From contig JAEERZ010000032.1 in assembly GCA_016286075.1 (NCBI GenBank), positions 1 through 12,921 of the forward strand: DNA of 12,921 nt, written 5' to 3'. The notes below the pieces were generated by a model. The model was given only the letters and a program-made list of their open reading frames with translations. It did not search any database and was not told where the DNA came from. Below are positions 1 through 6,321 of this stretch, piece after piece. The first letter of the stretch is position 1; each line of letters starts with the position of its first letter. The stretch comes from Selenomonadaceae bacterium (GTDB taxonomy: Bacteria > Bacillota > Negativicutes > Selenomonadales > Selenomonadaceae). A program made the translations under genes and the position numbers.

Positions 1-278
1 TCGATCAGGGCATCAAGGGCATGATCGGCAAGGGCTCCCGCAAGCCCGAGGTCGTCGAGTCCATGAAGAAGAACGGCGTGACTTACTTCGCGGCGGTCGG
101 TGGCGCGGCGGCGCTCATCGCCAAGTCGGTGAAGAAGTACGAGGTCATCGCCTACCCCGAGCTCGGCCCGGAGGCGCTGGCAGCGCTTACGGTCGAGGAC
201 TTCCCGGCCATCGTCGTCATTGATTCCGAGGGCAACAACTTCTACGAGATCGGCCAGAAGCCTTATCGCCAGATCTGA
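1..278 (+). CDS. Fumarate hydratase class I, beta (C-terminal) subunit, 3' end only
   Basis: The reading frame is open from base 3, so the gene begins outside the window; 91 residues and the TGA stop remain. They read as the end of the Fe-S fumarase/tartrate dehydratase beta domain: a GKGSRK stretch, then YFAAVGGAAALIAKSVK, then a YPELGPEAL and FPAIVVIDSEGNNFYE tail. In class I hydro-lyases this swivelling domain contributes to substrate binding, while the alpha domain holds the 4Fe-4S cluster. The enzyme interconverts malate and fumarate in the cytoplasm. The succinate dehydrogenase/fumarate reductase genes begin 89 bases downstream, so the two probably act in sequence (malate to fumarate to succinate). 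Tartrate dehydratase beta is the main alternative, but the neighbours favour fumarase. Whether alpha is a separate gene or fused cannot be seen. Confidence 0.85.
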   Translation, partial: DQGIKGMIGKGSRKPEVVESMKKNGVTYFAAVGGAAALIAKSVKKYEVIAYPELGPEALAALTVEDFPAIVVIDSEGNNFYEIGQKPYRQI

Positions 279-292
279 TCCGTCGGGGCACC

Positions 293-337
293 GCCGGAGG
301 CCGGGCCGCCCTTCTCAGGGTCCGCCCCGCCGCCGGC
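293..337 (+). other. GC-rich hairpin between fumarase and sdhC
   Basis: The arms 293-306 and 324-337 pair at 12 of 14 positions, and an inner CCC/GGG pair closes a TTCTCA loop. No run of T follows, so it is not a standard intrinsic terminator. It may partly terminate, or protect or process the mRNA between the fumarase and the sdhCAB genes. Its role is inferred. Confidence 0.4.
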
Positions 338-367
338 CTTGCCGCTCTTGACCTTAGGAGGTTTAGC

Positions 368-985
368 ATGTATAACGTGACATTTTATTTGCGCCGGCTG
401 CACTCCCTCTGCGGCCTGGTCTGCCTCGGCGGTTTCCTGCTGGAGCATATCCTGACGAACGCCCGGGTGCTCATCAGCCCGGCCTCGTTCAACTCCGCCG
501 TCGATCTTCTGGCCTCGATTCCGCCTCAGATCATGATCCCGCTGGAGCTCGGCCTCGTCGCTACGCCTTTCCTGTTCCATGCCATCTACGGCGCTTACAT
601 CGGCTGGCAGGCGAAGAACAACCCGCAGAATTATTCGTACATCAACAATATCCAGTTCTGGCTCCAGCGCATGACCGCCTGGTACCTCCTGGTCTTCCTG
701 GCCTGGCACGTCTTCTATCTGCGCTTCCTCGTCAAAGGCGGCGGACCGCATATCTCTTTCCAGCTCCTGCAGAGTTATTTCCAGAACCCCGTTTATTGGG
801 TGCTCTATCTCATCGGCATGTGGGCCGCGATCTTCCCCTTCTGCAACGGCATCACCACCTTCTGCATGACTTGGGGCATCGCCAAGGGTCCGCGCATCCA
901 GAAGGTCATCAACGCCGGCAGCATGGCGCTCTGCGCTCTCCTCTGCCTCCTCTCGCTGGCCTTCATGGCGATCTATCTCGTTTGA
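368..985 (+). CDS. sdhC: Succinate dehydrogenase/fumarate reductase cytochrome b558 subunit
   Basis: A 205-residue membrane protein, the usual length for the Bacillus SdhC/Wolinella FrdC type of diheme anchor (about 200). It anchors the flavoprotein and iron-sulfur subunits and passes electrons between menaquinone and the catalytic head. Five hydrophobic segments lie at roughly 13-35, 55-80, 100-122, 142-168 and 180-204. Family landmarks include RRLHS (H12), EH (H27), FHAIYG (H71), the AKNNPQNYSY loop, LQRMT, AWH (H114) and TWGI. H27, H71 and H114 align with three heme ligands of B. subtilis SdhC. The fourth, in its IFHFSNG motif (H155), corresponds here to IFPFCNG with proline at 157, so one heme ligand seems missing. 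The start has AGGAGG 8 bases upstream. It is the first gene of an sdhCAB set, with 18 bases to the next. It could equally be named frdC. Confidence 0.93.
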   Translation: MYNVTFYLRRLHSLCGLVCLGGFLLEHILTNARVLISPASFNSAVDLLASIPPQIMIPLELGLVATPFLFHAIYGAYIGWQAKNNPQNYSYINNIQFWLQRMTAWYLLVFLAWHVFYLRFLVKGGGPHISFQLLQSYFQNPVYWVLYLIGMWAAIFPFCNGITTFCMTWGIAKGPRIQKVINAGSMALCALLCLLSLAFMAIYLV

Positions 986-1003
986 TAAGGGGGACGAAAT
1001 AAC

Positions 1004-2866
1004 GTGGCTAAATCAGCGATAAAGAACCGGATCGCGGTGGTCGGCGGTGGTATCTCCGGCCTCATGGCGACTTTGAAGATCTGCGAGGCCGGCGGCGAGG
1101 TCGATCTCTTTTCCTATTGCCCGCCGAAGCGCTCGCACTCCCTTTGCGCCCAAGGCGGCATGAACGCCTGCATGGACACGAAGGGCGAAGGCGACACGAC
1201 CTATACGCACTTTGACGATACCGTTTACGGCGGCGACTTCCTCGCCGACCAGGTCGCGGTCAAGGGCATGTGCGAAGCCGCGCCGGGCATCGTCGAGATG
1301 TTCGACCGCATGGGCGTGCCGTTCACCCGCACGGCAGAGGGCGTGCTCGATCTCCGCAATTTCGGCGGACAGAAAAAGAAACGCACCGTCTTCGCCGGCT
1401 CCACCACGGGCCAGCAGCTTCTTTACGCGCTGGACGAGCAGGTGCGGAAATGGGAGACGAAGGGCAAGGTCCATACCTATATCTTCTGGGAATTCATCAA
1501 AATCATCAAAAATGCGAACGGCGTCTGCCGCGGCATGGTCGCGCAAAACATGAACTCGATGGAAATCAAGGCTTTCCGCGAGGACTGCGTGATTCTCGCC
1601 ACCGGTGGCCCGGGCCAGATCTTCGGCCTCTGCACGGCGTCCACCATCTGCAACGGCTCCGCCGTCGGTGCTGTCTATCAGCAAGGCGCGCGCATCGGCA
1701 ATCCGGAGTTCATTCAGATTCACCCGACCGCGATTCCCGGCACCGACAAGAACCGCCTGATGTCCGAGGCGTGCCGCGGCGAAGGCGGACGCATCTGGGT
1801 TTACAAAGACGGAAAGCCCTGGTACTTCCTCGAGGAAAAATACCCGGACTACGGCAACCTCGTTCCGCGCGACATCGCGTCCCGCGAGATTTACGACGTC
1901 TGCGTCAACCAGGGACTCGGCGTCGATGGCGAAAACAAAGTCTACCTCGACCTTTCGCACATCCCGGCGGATTACCTTGAAAAGAAACTCGGCGGCATTC
2001 TTGAAATGTACTCCGAATTCATGGGACAGGATCCGCGCAAAGTGCCGATGCTGATTTATCCGTCCGTCCACTACTCCATGGGCGGCATCTGGGTCGACCG
2101 CGAGCACAATACAAACATTCCCGGCCTGATGGCTTCCGGCGAGTGCGACTACCAGTACCACGGCGCGAACCGTCTCGGCGCGAACTCGCTCCTCTCGGCG
2201 GCGTACTCCGGCACGGTCGTCGGCCCCGTCTCGATGGCTTGGGCCGGCAAGTGCGCGAAGCTCAAAGAGCTGGAAGAGTGGAAAGCGAAGAAGGACCACG
2301 GCGAATCGCTGATGCCCGCACAGGAAAAGGCCCTCGAAGGCATCGACGCGCTCCGTCAAGAGCTGGGCGCCGACCTGACCGACGGCGAGCTCGAAGCGGC
2401 GCGCAAGGAATGCGCCGACGAATTTGAGCGCATCCTCGCCATGAACGGCAAAGAAAACGCCCACGAACTCCATCAGGAGCTCGGACGTCTGATGAACAAG
2501 TACGTGACCATCGAGCGCGTGAACAAGGACCTCGACTTCTGCTTCGACGAAGTCAAGAAGATTCTCGCCCGCTGGAACGACATCGGCCTGACCGATCACG
2601 GCCACTGGGCGAACCAGGAAGCGCTTTTCGTCCGTCAGCTCCGTAACATGATTCTCTACGCTCTCGTCATCACGAAGGCGGCGCGTATGCGCGACGAAAG
2701 CCGCGGCGCGCACTTCAAGCGCGAGTTCCCGAACCGCGACGACGAGCACTTCATGAAGATCACGATTGCGGACTTCGATCCGCAGACCGAAGAGCCAATC
2801 ATCAGTTACGAAGACTTCGATCATTCGCTGATTAAGCCGCGGGCTCGCACCTACGGTTCTAAGTAA
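1004..2866 (+). CDS. sdhA: Succinate dehydrogenase/fumarate reductase flavoprotein subunit
   Basis: A 620-residue catalytic subunit that interconverts fumarate and succinate at a covalently bound FAD. The N-terminal Rossmann motif GGGISGL is at 14-20. HSLCAQGGMNA carries H45, the expected FAD-linking histidine. Active-site signatures follow: HPTAIPG (H240), RGEGGRIW, RDIASRE (R294, the proton-shuttle arginine in the family), HYSMGGIW (H356), and GECDYQYHGANRLGANSLLSA binding the flavin near the end of that domain. The C-terminal helical domain runs from about 440. It closely resembles B. subtilis-type SdhA and W. succinogenes-type FrdA. The GTG start is supported by AAGGGGG ten bases upstream. 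It lies between the cytochrome and iron-sulfur genes. In an anaerobe the physiological direction is probably fumarate reduction, but sequence cannot decide, so frdA is an equally valid name. Confidence 0.96.
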   Translation: MAKSAIKNRIAVVGGGISGLMATLKICEAGGEVDLFSYCPPKRSHSLCAQGGMNACMDTKGEGDTTYTHFDDTVYGGDFLADQVAVKGMCEAAPGIVEMFDRMGVPFTRTAEGVLDLRNFGGQKKKRTVFAGSTTGQQLLYALDEQVRKWETKGKVHTYIFWEFIKIIKNANGVCRGMVAQNMNSMEIKAFREDCVILATGGPGQIFGLCTASTICNGSAVGAVYQQGARIGNPEFIQIHPTAIPGTDKNRLMSEACRGEGGRIWVYKDGKPWYFLEEKYPDYGNLVPRDIASREIYDVCVNQGLGVDGENKVYLDLSHIPADYLEKKLGGILEMYSEFMGQDPRKVPMLIYPSVHYSMGGIWVDREHNTNIPGLMASGECDYQYHGANRLGANSLLSAAYSGTVVGPVSMAWAGKCAKLKELEEWKAKKDHGESLMPAQEKALEGIDALRQELGADLTDGELEAARKECADEFERILAMNGKENAHELHQELGRLMNKYVTIERVNKDLDFCFDEVKKILARWNDIGLTDHGHWANQEALFVRQLRNMILYALVITKAARMRDESRGAHFKREFPNRDDEHFMKITIADFDPQTEEPIISYEDFDHSLIKPRARTYGSK

Positions 2867-2883
2867 GGAAGGGAGGGACGAAA

Positions 2884-3636
2884 ATGGCAGAACAAAAAAT
2901 GGTCACCTTTATCATCGAGCGGCAGGACGGCCCCGAAGGAAAGCCGTACACCGAAGAATTCGACGTCCCCTACCGCCCCGCTCTGAACGTAGTCGCGGCG
3001 CTGATGGAGATACAGAAGAATCCCGTCACCCGTGACGGCAAGCGTGTCGCCCCGGTCGTTTGGGAATGCAACTGCCTCGAAAAAGTTTGCGGCGCTTGCA
3101 TGATGGTCATCAACGGACAGGCGAAGCAGGCATGCTGCGCGCTCGTCGAAGATCTGGAGCAGCCGATCCACCTTGCTCCGGCACGCACCTTCCCCGTCAT
3201 CCGCGACCTGTTGATCGACCGCACGTCGATGTTCGAAAGCCTGAAAAAGATTCAGGGCTGGATCAACGTGGACGGCTCGTGGAAAGTGCACGAAGCCCCG
3301 CGCCAAAACCCTAACACCGCAGCCACGGCCTATGAGATTTCCCATTGCATGACCTGCGGCTGCTGCATGGAGGCCTGCCCGAACGTCGGCCCGCAATCCG
3401 ACTTCATCGGCCCGGCTCCCGTCGTTCAGGCGTATCTCTTCAACATCAACCCCCTCGGTGAATACGACAAGCCGAAACGCTTGGAGGCGCTCATGCAAAA
3501 GGGCGGCATCACAAGCTGCGGAAACAGCCAAAACTGCGTCCGCGCCTGCCCGAAGAACATCAAGCTGACGACTTACCTCGCCCAGCTCAATCGGGACGTC
3601 AATATCCAGGCAATCAAGAATATCTTCAACAACTAA
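2884..3636 (+). CDS. sdhB: Succinate dehydrogenase/fumarate reductase iron-sulfur subunit
   Basis: A 250-residue electron-transfer subunit linking the flavin of SdhA to the hemes and quinone of SdhC. The N-terminal ferredoxin domain carries the 2Fe-2S ligands C64, C69, C72 and C84 (CLEKVCGAC plus a later Cys). The C-terminal domain has C155, C158, C161 and C165 in CMTCGCCMEACP, and C212, C218 and C222 in CGNSQNCVRACP. These supply the 4Fe-4S and 3Fe-4S clusters; all expected ligands are present. GGAAGGGAGG starts directly after the sdhA stop and gives the ATG a strong ribosome site. This is the last gene of the sdhCAB set: an intrinsic terminator begins 17 bases after the stop. FrdB is the alternative name. 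Confidence 0.96.
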   Translation: MAEQKMVTFIIERQDGPEGKPYTEEFDVPYRPALNVVAALMEIQKNPVTRDGKRVAPVVWECNCLEKVCGACMMVINGQAKQACCALVEDLEQPIHLAPARTFPVIRDLLIDRTSMFESLKKIQGWINVDGSWKVHEAPRQNPNTAATAYEISHCMTCGCCMEACPNVGPQSDFIGPAPVVQAYLFNINPLGEYDKPKRLEALMQKGGITSCGNSQNCVRACPKNIKLTTYLAQLNRDVNIQAIKNIFNN

Positions 3637-3652
3637 ATACCACAAAAAGATC

Positions 3653-3695
3653 GCCCCTCCAGAATCCCGCAAGATTCTCGGAGGGGCATTTTTTT
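3653..3695 (+). terminator. Intrinsic terminator of the sdhCAB operon
   Basis: GCCCCTCC plus AGAATC (3653-3666) pairs with GATTCT plus GGAGGGGC (3673-3687), with one bulged C and a six-base loop. It is followed by seven Ts at 3689-3695. This 14-pair stem with a U tract is a textbook rho-independent terminator. Confidence 0.93.
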
Positions 3696-3705
3696 GCGCA
3701 GCATA

Positions 3706-3733
3706 TTGTTTTTTTAAGCAAATCCTATACAAT
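3706..3733 (+). promoter_or_regulatory. Possible promoter of the nitroreductase gene
   Basis: TTGTTT (3706-3711), a 16-base spacer and TACAAT (3728-3733) lie between the sdh terminator and the nitroreductase start in an AT-rich stretch. The -10 is good (5 of 6), but the -35 matches only the TTG. A promoter is expected here because the preceding operon is terminated. Confidence 0.45.
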
Positions 3734-3758
3734 AACACTATAAAAAGGAGGCAGCGAC

Positions 3759-4349
3759 ATGAACGTTTACGAAGCCATCGTCACCCGGCGAAGCACAAGA
3801 AAATACAAACCGGACGCAATCGAACCGGACAAACTGCAAATAGTTATCGAAGCCGGGCGTTACGCGCCCAGCGGCGGAAACAACCAGACAAATCATTTTC
3901 TCGTGGTACAAAACGCAGATATTCTCACAAAACTTACATTGCTGGCGGAATCCGCTTTCACAAAAATGACGGTAACCGAGGACACTTATCCCAGCCTGCG
4001 GAATTCCATTCTCGCATCCCAAAAAGGCGGTTATGTGTTCACCTACCGCGCGCCCGTACTGATCATCGTAGCGAACCGAAAGGACTACGGCAACAACATG
4101 GCCGATTCTGTAGCAGCCGTTGAAAACATGATGATTGCCGCCAACGCCCTCGATCTCGGAAGCTGCTATATCAATCAGTTGTATTGGCTGAACGAAGACC
4201 CTTCCCTGCTGGCAGCCTTGCGCGAGCTTGGCTTAAAAGAAGAAGAACGCGTCTATGCCTCCATGGTCCTCGGATATGCCGCCACCGAAAGCGGCTTGCC
4301 CAACAGGAAACCGCTGGAGCGGAAAGGAAACGAAGTCACCTTCATATAA
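3759..4349 (+). CDS. Nitroreductase family FMN-dependent oxidoreductase
   Basis: A 196-residue protein of the classic nitroreductase fold, which uses FMN and NAD(P)H to reduce nitro compounds, quinones, flavins or other acceptors in the cytoplasm. The N-terminus has the FMN-phosphate motif RRSTRKY (10-16). APSGGNNQ (about 36-43) is a second flavin-contacting loop. DSVAAVENMMIAANALDLGSCYI in the second half is the family's conserved helix and following strand, and VLGYA lies near the C-terminus. AGGAGG sits seven bases before the ATG. It is a single-gene unit: a terminator precedes it and another follows about 80 bases after the stop. Its codons (AGA, AAA, ATA) and base composition are more AT-rich than the sdh genes, which may mean later acquisition. 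The substrate cannot be predicted. Confidence 0.9.
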   Translation: MNVYEAIVTRRSTRKYKPDAIEPDKLQIVIEAGRYAPSGGNNQTNHFLVVQNADILTKLTLLAESAFTKMTVTEDTYPSLRNSILASQKGGYVFTYRAPVLIIVANRKDYGNNMADSVAAVENMMIAANALDLGSCYINQLYWLNEDPSLLAALRELGLKEEERVYASMVLGYAATESGLPNRKPLERKGNEVTFI

Positions 4350-4431
4350 AGAGCGGGGCTGTCGCAAGAAGAATTTTTGATTCCGTCAGCAGTCCAATTT
4401 TGTAATTAAAATATTTTCTGTCAATTTATAG

Positions 4432-4455
4432 AACGCTTGTATTCCAAGCGTTTTT
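4432..4455 (+). terminator. Intrinsic terminator downstream of the nitroreductase
   Basis: AACGCTTG (4432-4439) and CAAGCGTT (4445-4452) form a perfect 8-base stem around the loop TATTC. The Ts at 4451-4455 form the U tract. It lies about 80 bases after the nitroreductase stop. Confidence 0.7.
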
Positions 4456-4590
4456 CGCAAATTCGTTTCTGCCGCGCAAATTTTTAGAGTACAAAATTTT
4501 TACTCAAAATTTTTTTCATGACAAAACAGACACGAAGATATTGCATACCAGATAAGGAATTTGAGACTTGATGGAAATTTTCGCAATTAC

Positions 4591-4633
4591 AAAAATGGCT
4601 GCCACAAGAAGAAATCATCTTCCTGCAACAGCC
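4591..4633 (-). terminator. Intrinsic terminator of the RpiB-like gene
   Basis: Read on the minus strand, the arms 4633-4618 and 4612-4597 form a continuous 16-pair RNA stem. It begins GGCUG and ends GAAGA next to a five-base loop, with four G-U pairs in the middle. The stem is followed by AUUUUU (the As at 4591-4595 on the plus strand). It sits about 20 bases past the stop of the minus-strand isomerase gene. The wobble pairs make the stem look imperfect on the plus strand, so it should act mainly on minus-strand transcripts. Confidence 0.8.
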
Positions 4634-4652
4634 CCGTCGCATCTTCCATCTG

Positions 4653-5282
4653 CTACTCACATAATGCTTTCAAATAATCAACAATCTCCGAATTTCCGTG
4701 CATCATGATATACTGGATGACGTCTTGCTTTTTCAATACGTTATCAAGCAGAGAACGGTCTAATTTCTTCATCAGACTTATCGTCTCAACCTGAGATTGT
4801 TTCCGTATCCCTTTAAGCTTCTCCGTATCTTTGAGTTTCCTCTCTGCCTCCCCTTTCGGATACCCTTGTCCAAACGGTTCCGAAAAAAGGGCTTCTATGG
4901 TTTTGTCGAAATTCTCACTGCCGGTCCACGTATAATCCTCGCCCAGCGGAAGCGAAACAGCGTTTCCATTGTTAATTTGCGCAAACAGGAACGCGTCTTT
5001 CGGCGTTGGAGCATATCCGCAAAGTACGCCCGGCATACTGTTGCACGCAAGCATCATGCCTTGTCCCGAAGAGCATCCGGTAACAACAAAATCTACTGTT
5101 TTACCTGCGAGCAACAATCCGACAAGAATGGAAATATCAATATAGGAATAAGCATCCGGTTCGTCAATTGTGCAGCCAAAGTTTATTACTTCAGCTCCAC
5201 TCGGCGCATATTTTTTTGCCGTATGAAATATAAGCTCGTTCTTTTCAGCTTGAGAGCTTGCCTGTATAACTCCAATTTTCAT
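4653..5282 (-). CDS. RpiB/LacA/LacB family sugar-phosphate isomerase
   Basis: A 209-residue protein of the ribose-5-phosphate isomerase B/galactose-6-phosphate isomerase family (COG0698 type), in the longer branch with an extra C-terminal helical part. The N-terminus MKIGVIQASSQAEKNELI fits that branch. DFVVTGCSSGQGMMLACNSMPGV contains C70, at the place of the catalytic cysteine in RpiB, and QINNGNAVSLPLG is the second conserved block. The usual C-G-T-G of the active-site loop is C-S-S-G here. The ATG at 5282 is supported by family alignment, but no good Shine-Dalgarno precedes it; GGAG lies too far upstream. It may be read from an upstream promoter or by read-through from the zinc-ribbon gene 139 bases away. 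The actual sugar phosphate is unknown. Confidence 0.85.
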   Translation of the reverse strand: MKIGVIQASSQAEKNELIFHTAKKYAPSGAEVINFGCTIDEPDAYSYIDISILVGLLLAGKTVDFVVTGCSSGQGMMLACNSMPGVLCGYAPTPKDAFLFAQINNGNAVSLPLGEDYTWTGSENFDKTIEALFSEPFGQGYPKGEAERKLKDTEKLKGIRKQSQVETISLMKKLDRSLLDNVLKKQDVIQYIMMHGNSEIVDYLKALCE

Positions 5283-5421
5283 TATCTTGAACCCATAAAC
5301 TCCGATCTGTCATCGACCACAATCGCACGGCTTTTTTATCCATACCAATTTTTCCGACAGCGACATAAAATTGCGGGTACTGCCATAATTACGCGTTTCC
5401 AATTCCTCGGAGCCAACGATT

Positions 5422-6195
5422 TCAGCCTTTTGCTTCCTCATCCGCCAACGCTTTTTTGAACGCTTCCAAGGTGACGTCGTTGAGCGGGTCAACATAGACG
5501 TCTTCGTATCCGCCATCGCCGTCCGGTTTCCTCGAATGCGCAACAGGATACACGGCACGCACTTTATCGGCGCATTCGCCGCAGATTTTCCAGTTGTCCT
5601 TCAGCACAACGAAGGCAGGAAATCCCTCCTTGACCGATTTTTTGACGTCGCCCCAGAGGGAGCCGGTCGATTTTTCGGACACGTCGCCCCCGCAGACGGG
5701 GCAGCGGTCCTGCTCCATCCGAAGCGCCTTTGCCTCCTGCTTTTTCTCTGCCAGAGCGAACAGCGCCGACAGTTCCTTTATCGTCATATCCTCAAGCGCT
5801 TTTTCCGTTTCTTTCCGGTCTTCCAGATCGCTGAATTTTCCGAAGCAGGCGTCGCAGATATATCCGTCTTTTGTTTCCATTGTCATGAATTTCGGCATCT
5901 TGCCGCCGCAAATCGGACAGTTTTCCGGCTTTTGCGCTTTCGCGCGGCTGATGGCGTCCTGCTCCGCTTTTTTAGTCTGCACCGCCGCCTTGATCGGAGC
6001 GATGAAAAAATCACCCTGTTCGTCCAATATTCCGCTCTCGAAGTCATCCATCACGATTTCCCAGCAGGAGAGGCAGATCGTTCCGTCGGATACGTCCATG
6101 CCTTTATCGGAGAACTCCGTGCCGCATACGGGACATATTTTCCTGCTCACGGCGTCTTCTTTCTTTTTTCCAAACAGGCTGTCAAAAAATCCCAT
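5422..6195 (-). CDS. Triple zinc-ribbon protein of unknown function
   Basis: A 257-residue, probably cytoplasmic protein with three four-cysteine zinc ribbons: C21/C24 with C41/C44, C93/C96 with C114/C117, and C165/C168 with C205/C208. Each is a CP[VI]CG knuckle followed by a CxxC partner. An amphipathic N-terminus (MGFFDSLFGKKKE) precedes the first ribbon. Charged linkers at about 70-90 and 125-160, rich in E, K and A, look helical. There is no signal peptide or obvious catalytic domain. Proteins of this layout in Firmicutes are often labelled DUF4428-like or zinc-ribbon; I do not know a proven role. AGGAGGG (plus-strand 6202-6208) gives a strong ribosome site. The gene is divergent from the DNA-repair pair and has its own promoter overlapped by two palindromes, so it is probably regulated. 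Confidence 0.75.
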   Translation of the reverse strand: MGFFDSLFGKKKEDAVSRKICPVCGTEFSDKGMDVSDGTICLSCWEIVMDDFESGILDEQGDFFIAPIKAAVQTKKAEQDAISRAKAQKPENCPICGGKMPKFMTMETKDGYICDACFGKFSDLEDRKETEKALEDMTIKELSALFALAEKKQEAKALRMEQDRCPVCGGDVSEKSTGSLWGDVKKSVKEGFPAFVVLKDNWKICGECADKVRAVYPVAHSRKPDGDGGYEDVYVDPLNDVTLEAFKKALADEEAKG

Positions 6196-6219
6196 ACCTT
6201 TCCCTCCTGACTCGGTGAT

Positions 6220-6236
6220 ACGAAAGCGTACTTTCT
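6220..6236. promoter_or_regulatory. Palindromic repeat copy 1, probable operator
   Basis: ACGAAAGCGTACTTTCT contains GAAAG-CGTA-CTTTC (6222-6235). It lies 34 bases from copy 2 and just downstream of the predicted minus-strand start of transcription, between the promoter and the ribosome site of the zinc-ribbon gene. Two such sites around one promoter suggest cooperative repression. A dispersed repeat is the alternative. Confidence 0.45.
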
Positions 6237-6246
6237 CCTGCCCATA

Positions 6247-6275
6247 ATTTTACACGAAAGCACGCTTTCTCACAA
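6247..6275 (-). promoter_or_regulatory. Promoter of the zinc-ribbon gene
   Basis: On the minus strand, TTGTGA (plus 6270-6275), a 17-base spacer and TAAAAT (plus 6247-6252) form a good sigma-A-like promoter about 50 bases before the start codon. The whole spacer is occupied by the palindrome GAAAGCGTGCTTTC. Confidence 0.65.
6254..6270. promoter_or_regulatory. Palindromic repeat copy 2, probable operator
   Basis: ACGAAAGCACGCTTTCT holds a perfect inverted repeat, GAAAGC-AC-GCTTTC, at 6256-6269. It lies exactly between the -35 and -10 of the minus-strand zinc-ribbon promoter, where a bound repressor would block RNA polymerase. It resembles the copies at 6220-6236 and 12655-12671. The binding protein is unknown. 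Confidence 0.5.
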
Positions 6276-6285
6276 CCAAAAAGGC

Positions 6286-6314
6286 TTTACAAGAACATTT
6301 GTTCCTTATATAAT
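6286..6314 (+). promoter_or_regulatory. Promoter of the radical SAM/DNA-metabolism operon
   Basis: TTTACA (6286-6291), a 17-base spacer and a consensus TATAAT (6309-6314) form the second strongest promoter in the window. It lies 36 bases before the radical SAM start codon. The LexA-like box fills its spacer. Confidence 0.85.
6293..6304. promoter_or_regulatory. LexA (SOS) box in the promoter spacer
   Basis: GAACATTTGTTC is an exact match to the GAAC-N4-GTTC core of the Firmicute LexA box (B. subtilis type CGAACNNNNGTTCG), although the outer C and G are A and C here. Its place between the -35 and -10 of a strong promoter is typical of a repressor site. It precedes genes of DNA-repair-associated families, which makes chance unlikely. 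Confidence 0.8.
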
Positions 6315-6321
6315 ACAGGAA

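Larger units (their letters stand above)
4355..4635. mobile_element. Possible MITE or insertion-sequence remnant
   Basis: This covers nearly all of the 303-base gap between the converging genes. The left end 4355-4372 (GGGGCTGTCGCAAGAAGA) and the reverse complement of the right end 4618-4635 (GGGGCTGTTGCAGGAAGA) match at 16 of 18 bases. The interior is AT-rich and has no convincing ORF. Ends beginning GGGGCTGT resemble those of some IS families, but this is recalled, not searched. No target-site duplication is visible. The right end doubles as the arm of a terminator hairpin, so two related terminator arms without transposition could also explain the pattern. Confidence 0.35.

Noticed and set aside
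1013..2824. A 603-codon open frame on the minus strand opposite sdhA
   Set aside because: It is antisense to an unmistakable flavoprotein gene; its translation is low-complexity (many V, A, D, R, H) and follows from the GC-rich third positions of sdhA.
4487..4505. GAGTA-CAAAATTTT-TACTC palindrome
   Set aside because: Short arms in an AT-rich region with no nearby promoter; expected by chance.
5245..5388. Minus-strand open frame of about 48 codons, Trp-rich (for example VAVGKIGMDKKAVRLW), overlapping the isomerase start
   Set aside because: It looks somewhat protein-like and could be a gene remnant, but it has no start with a ribosome site and I recognise no family.
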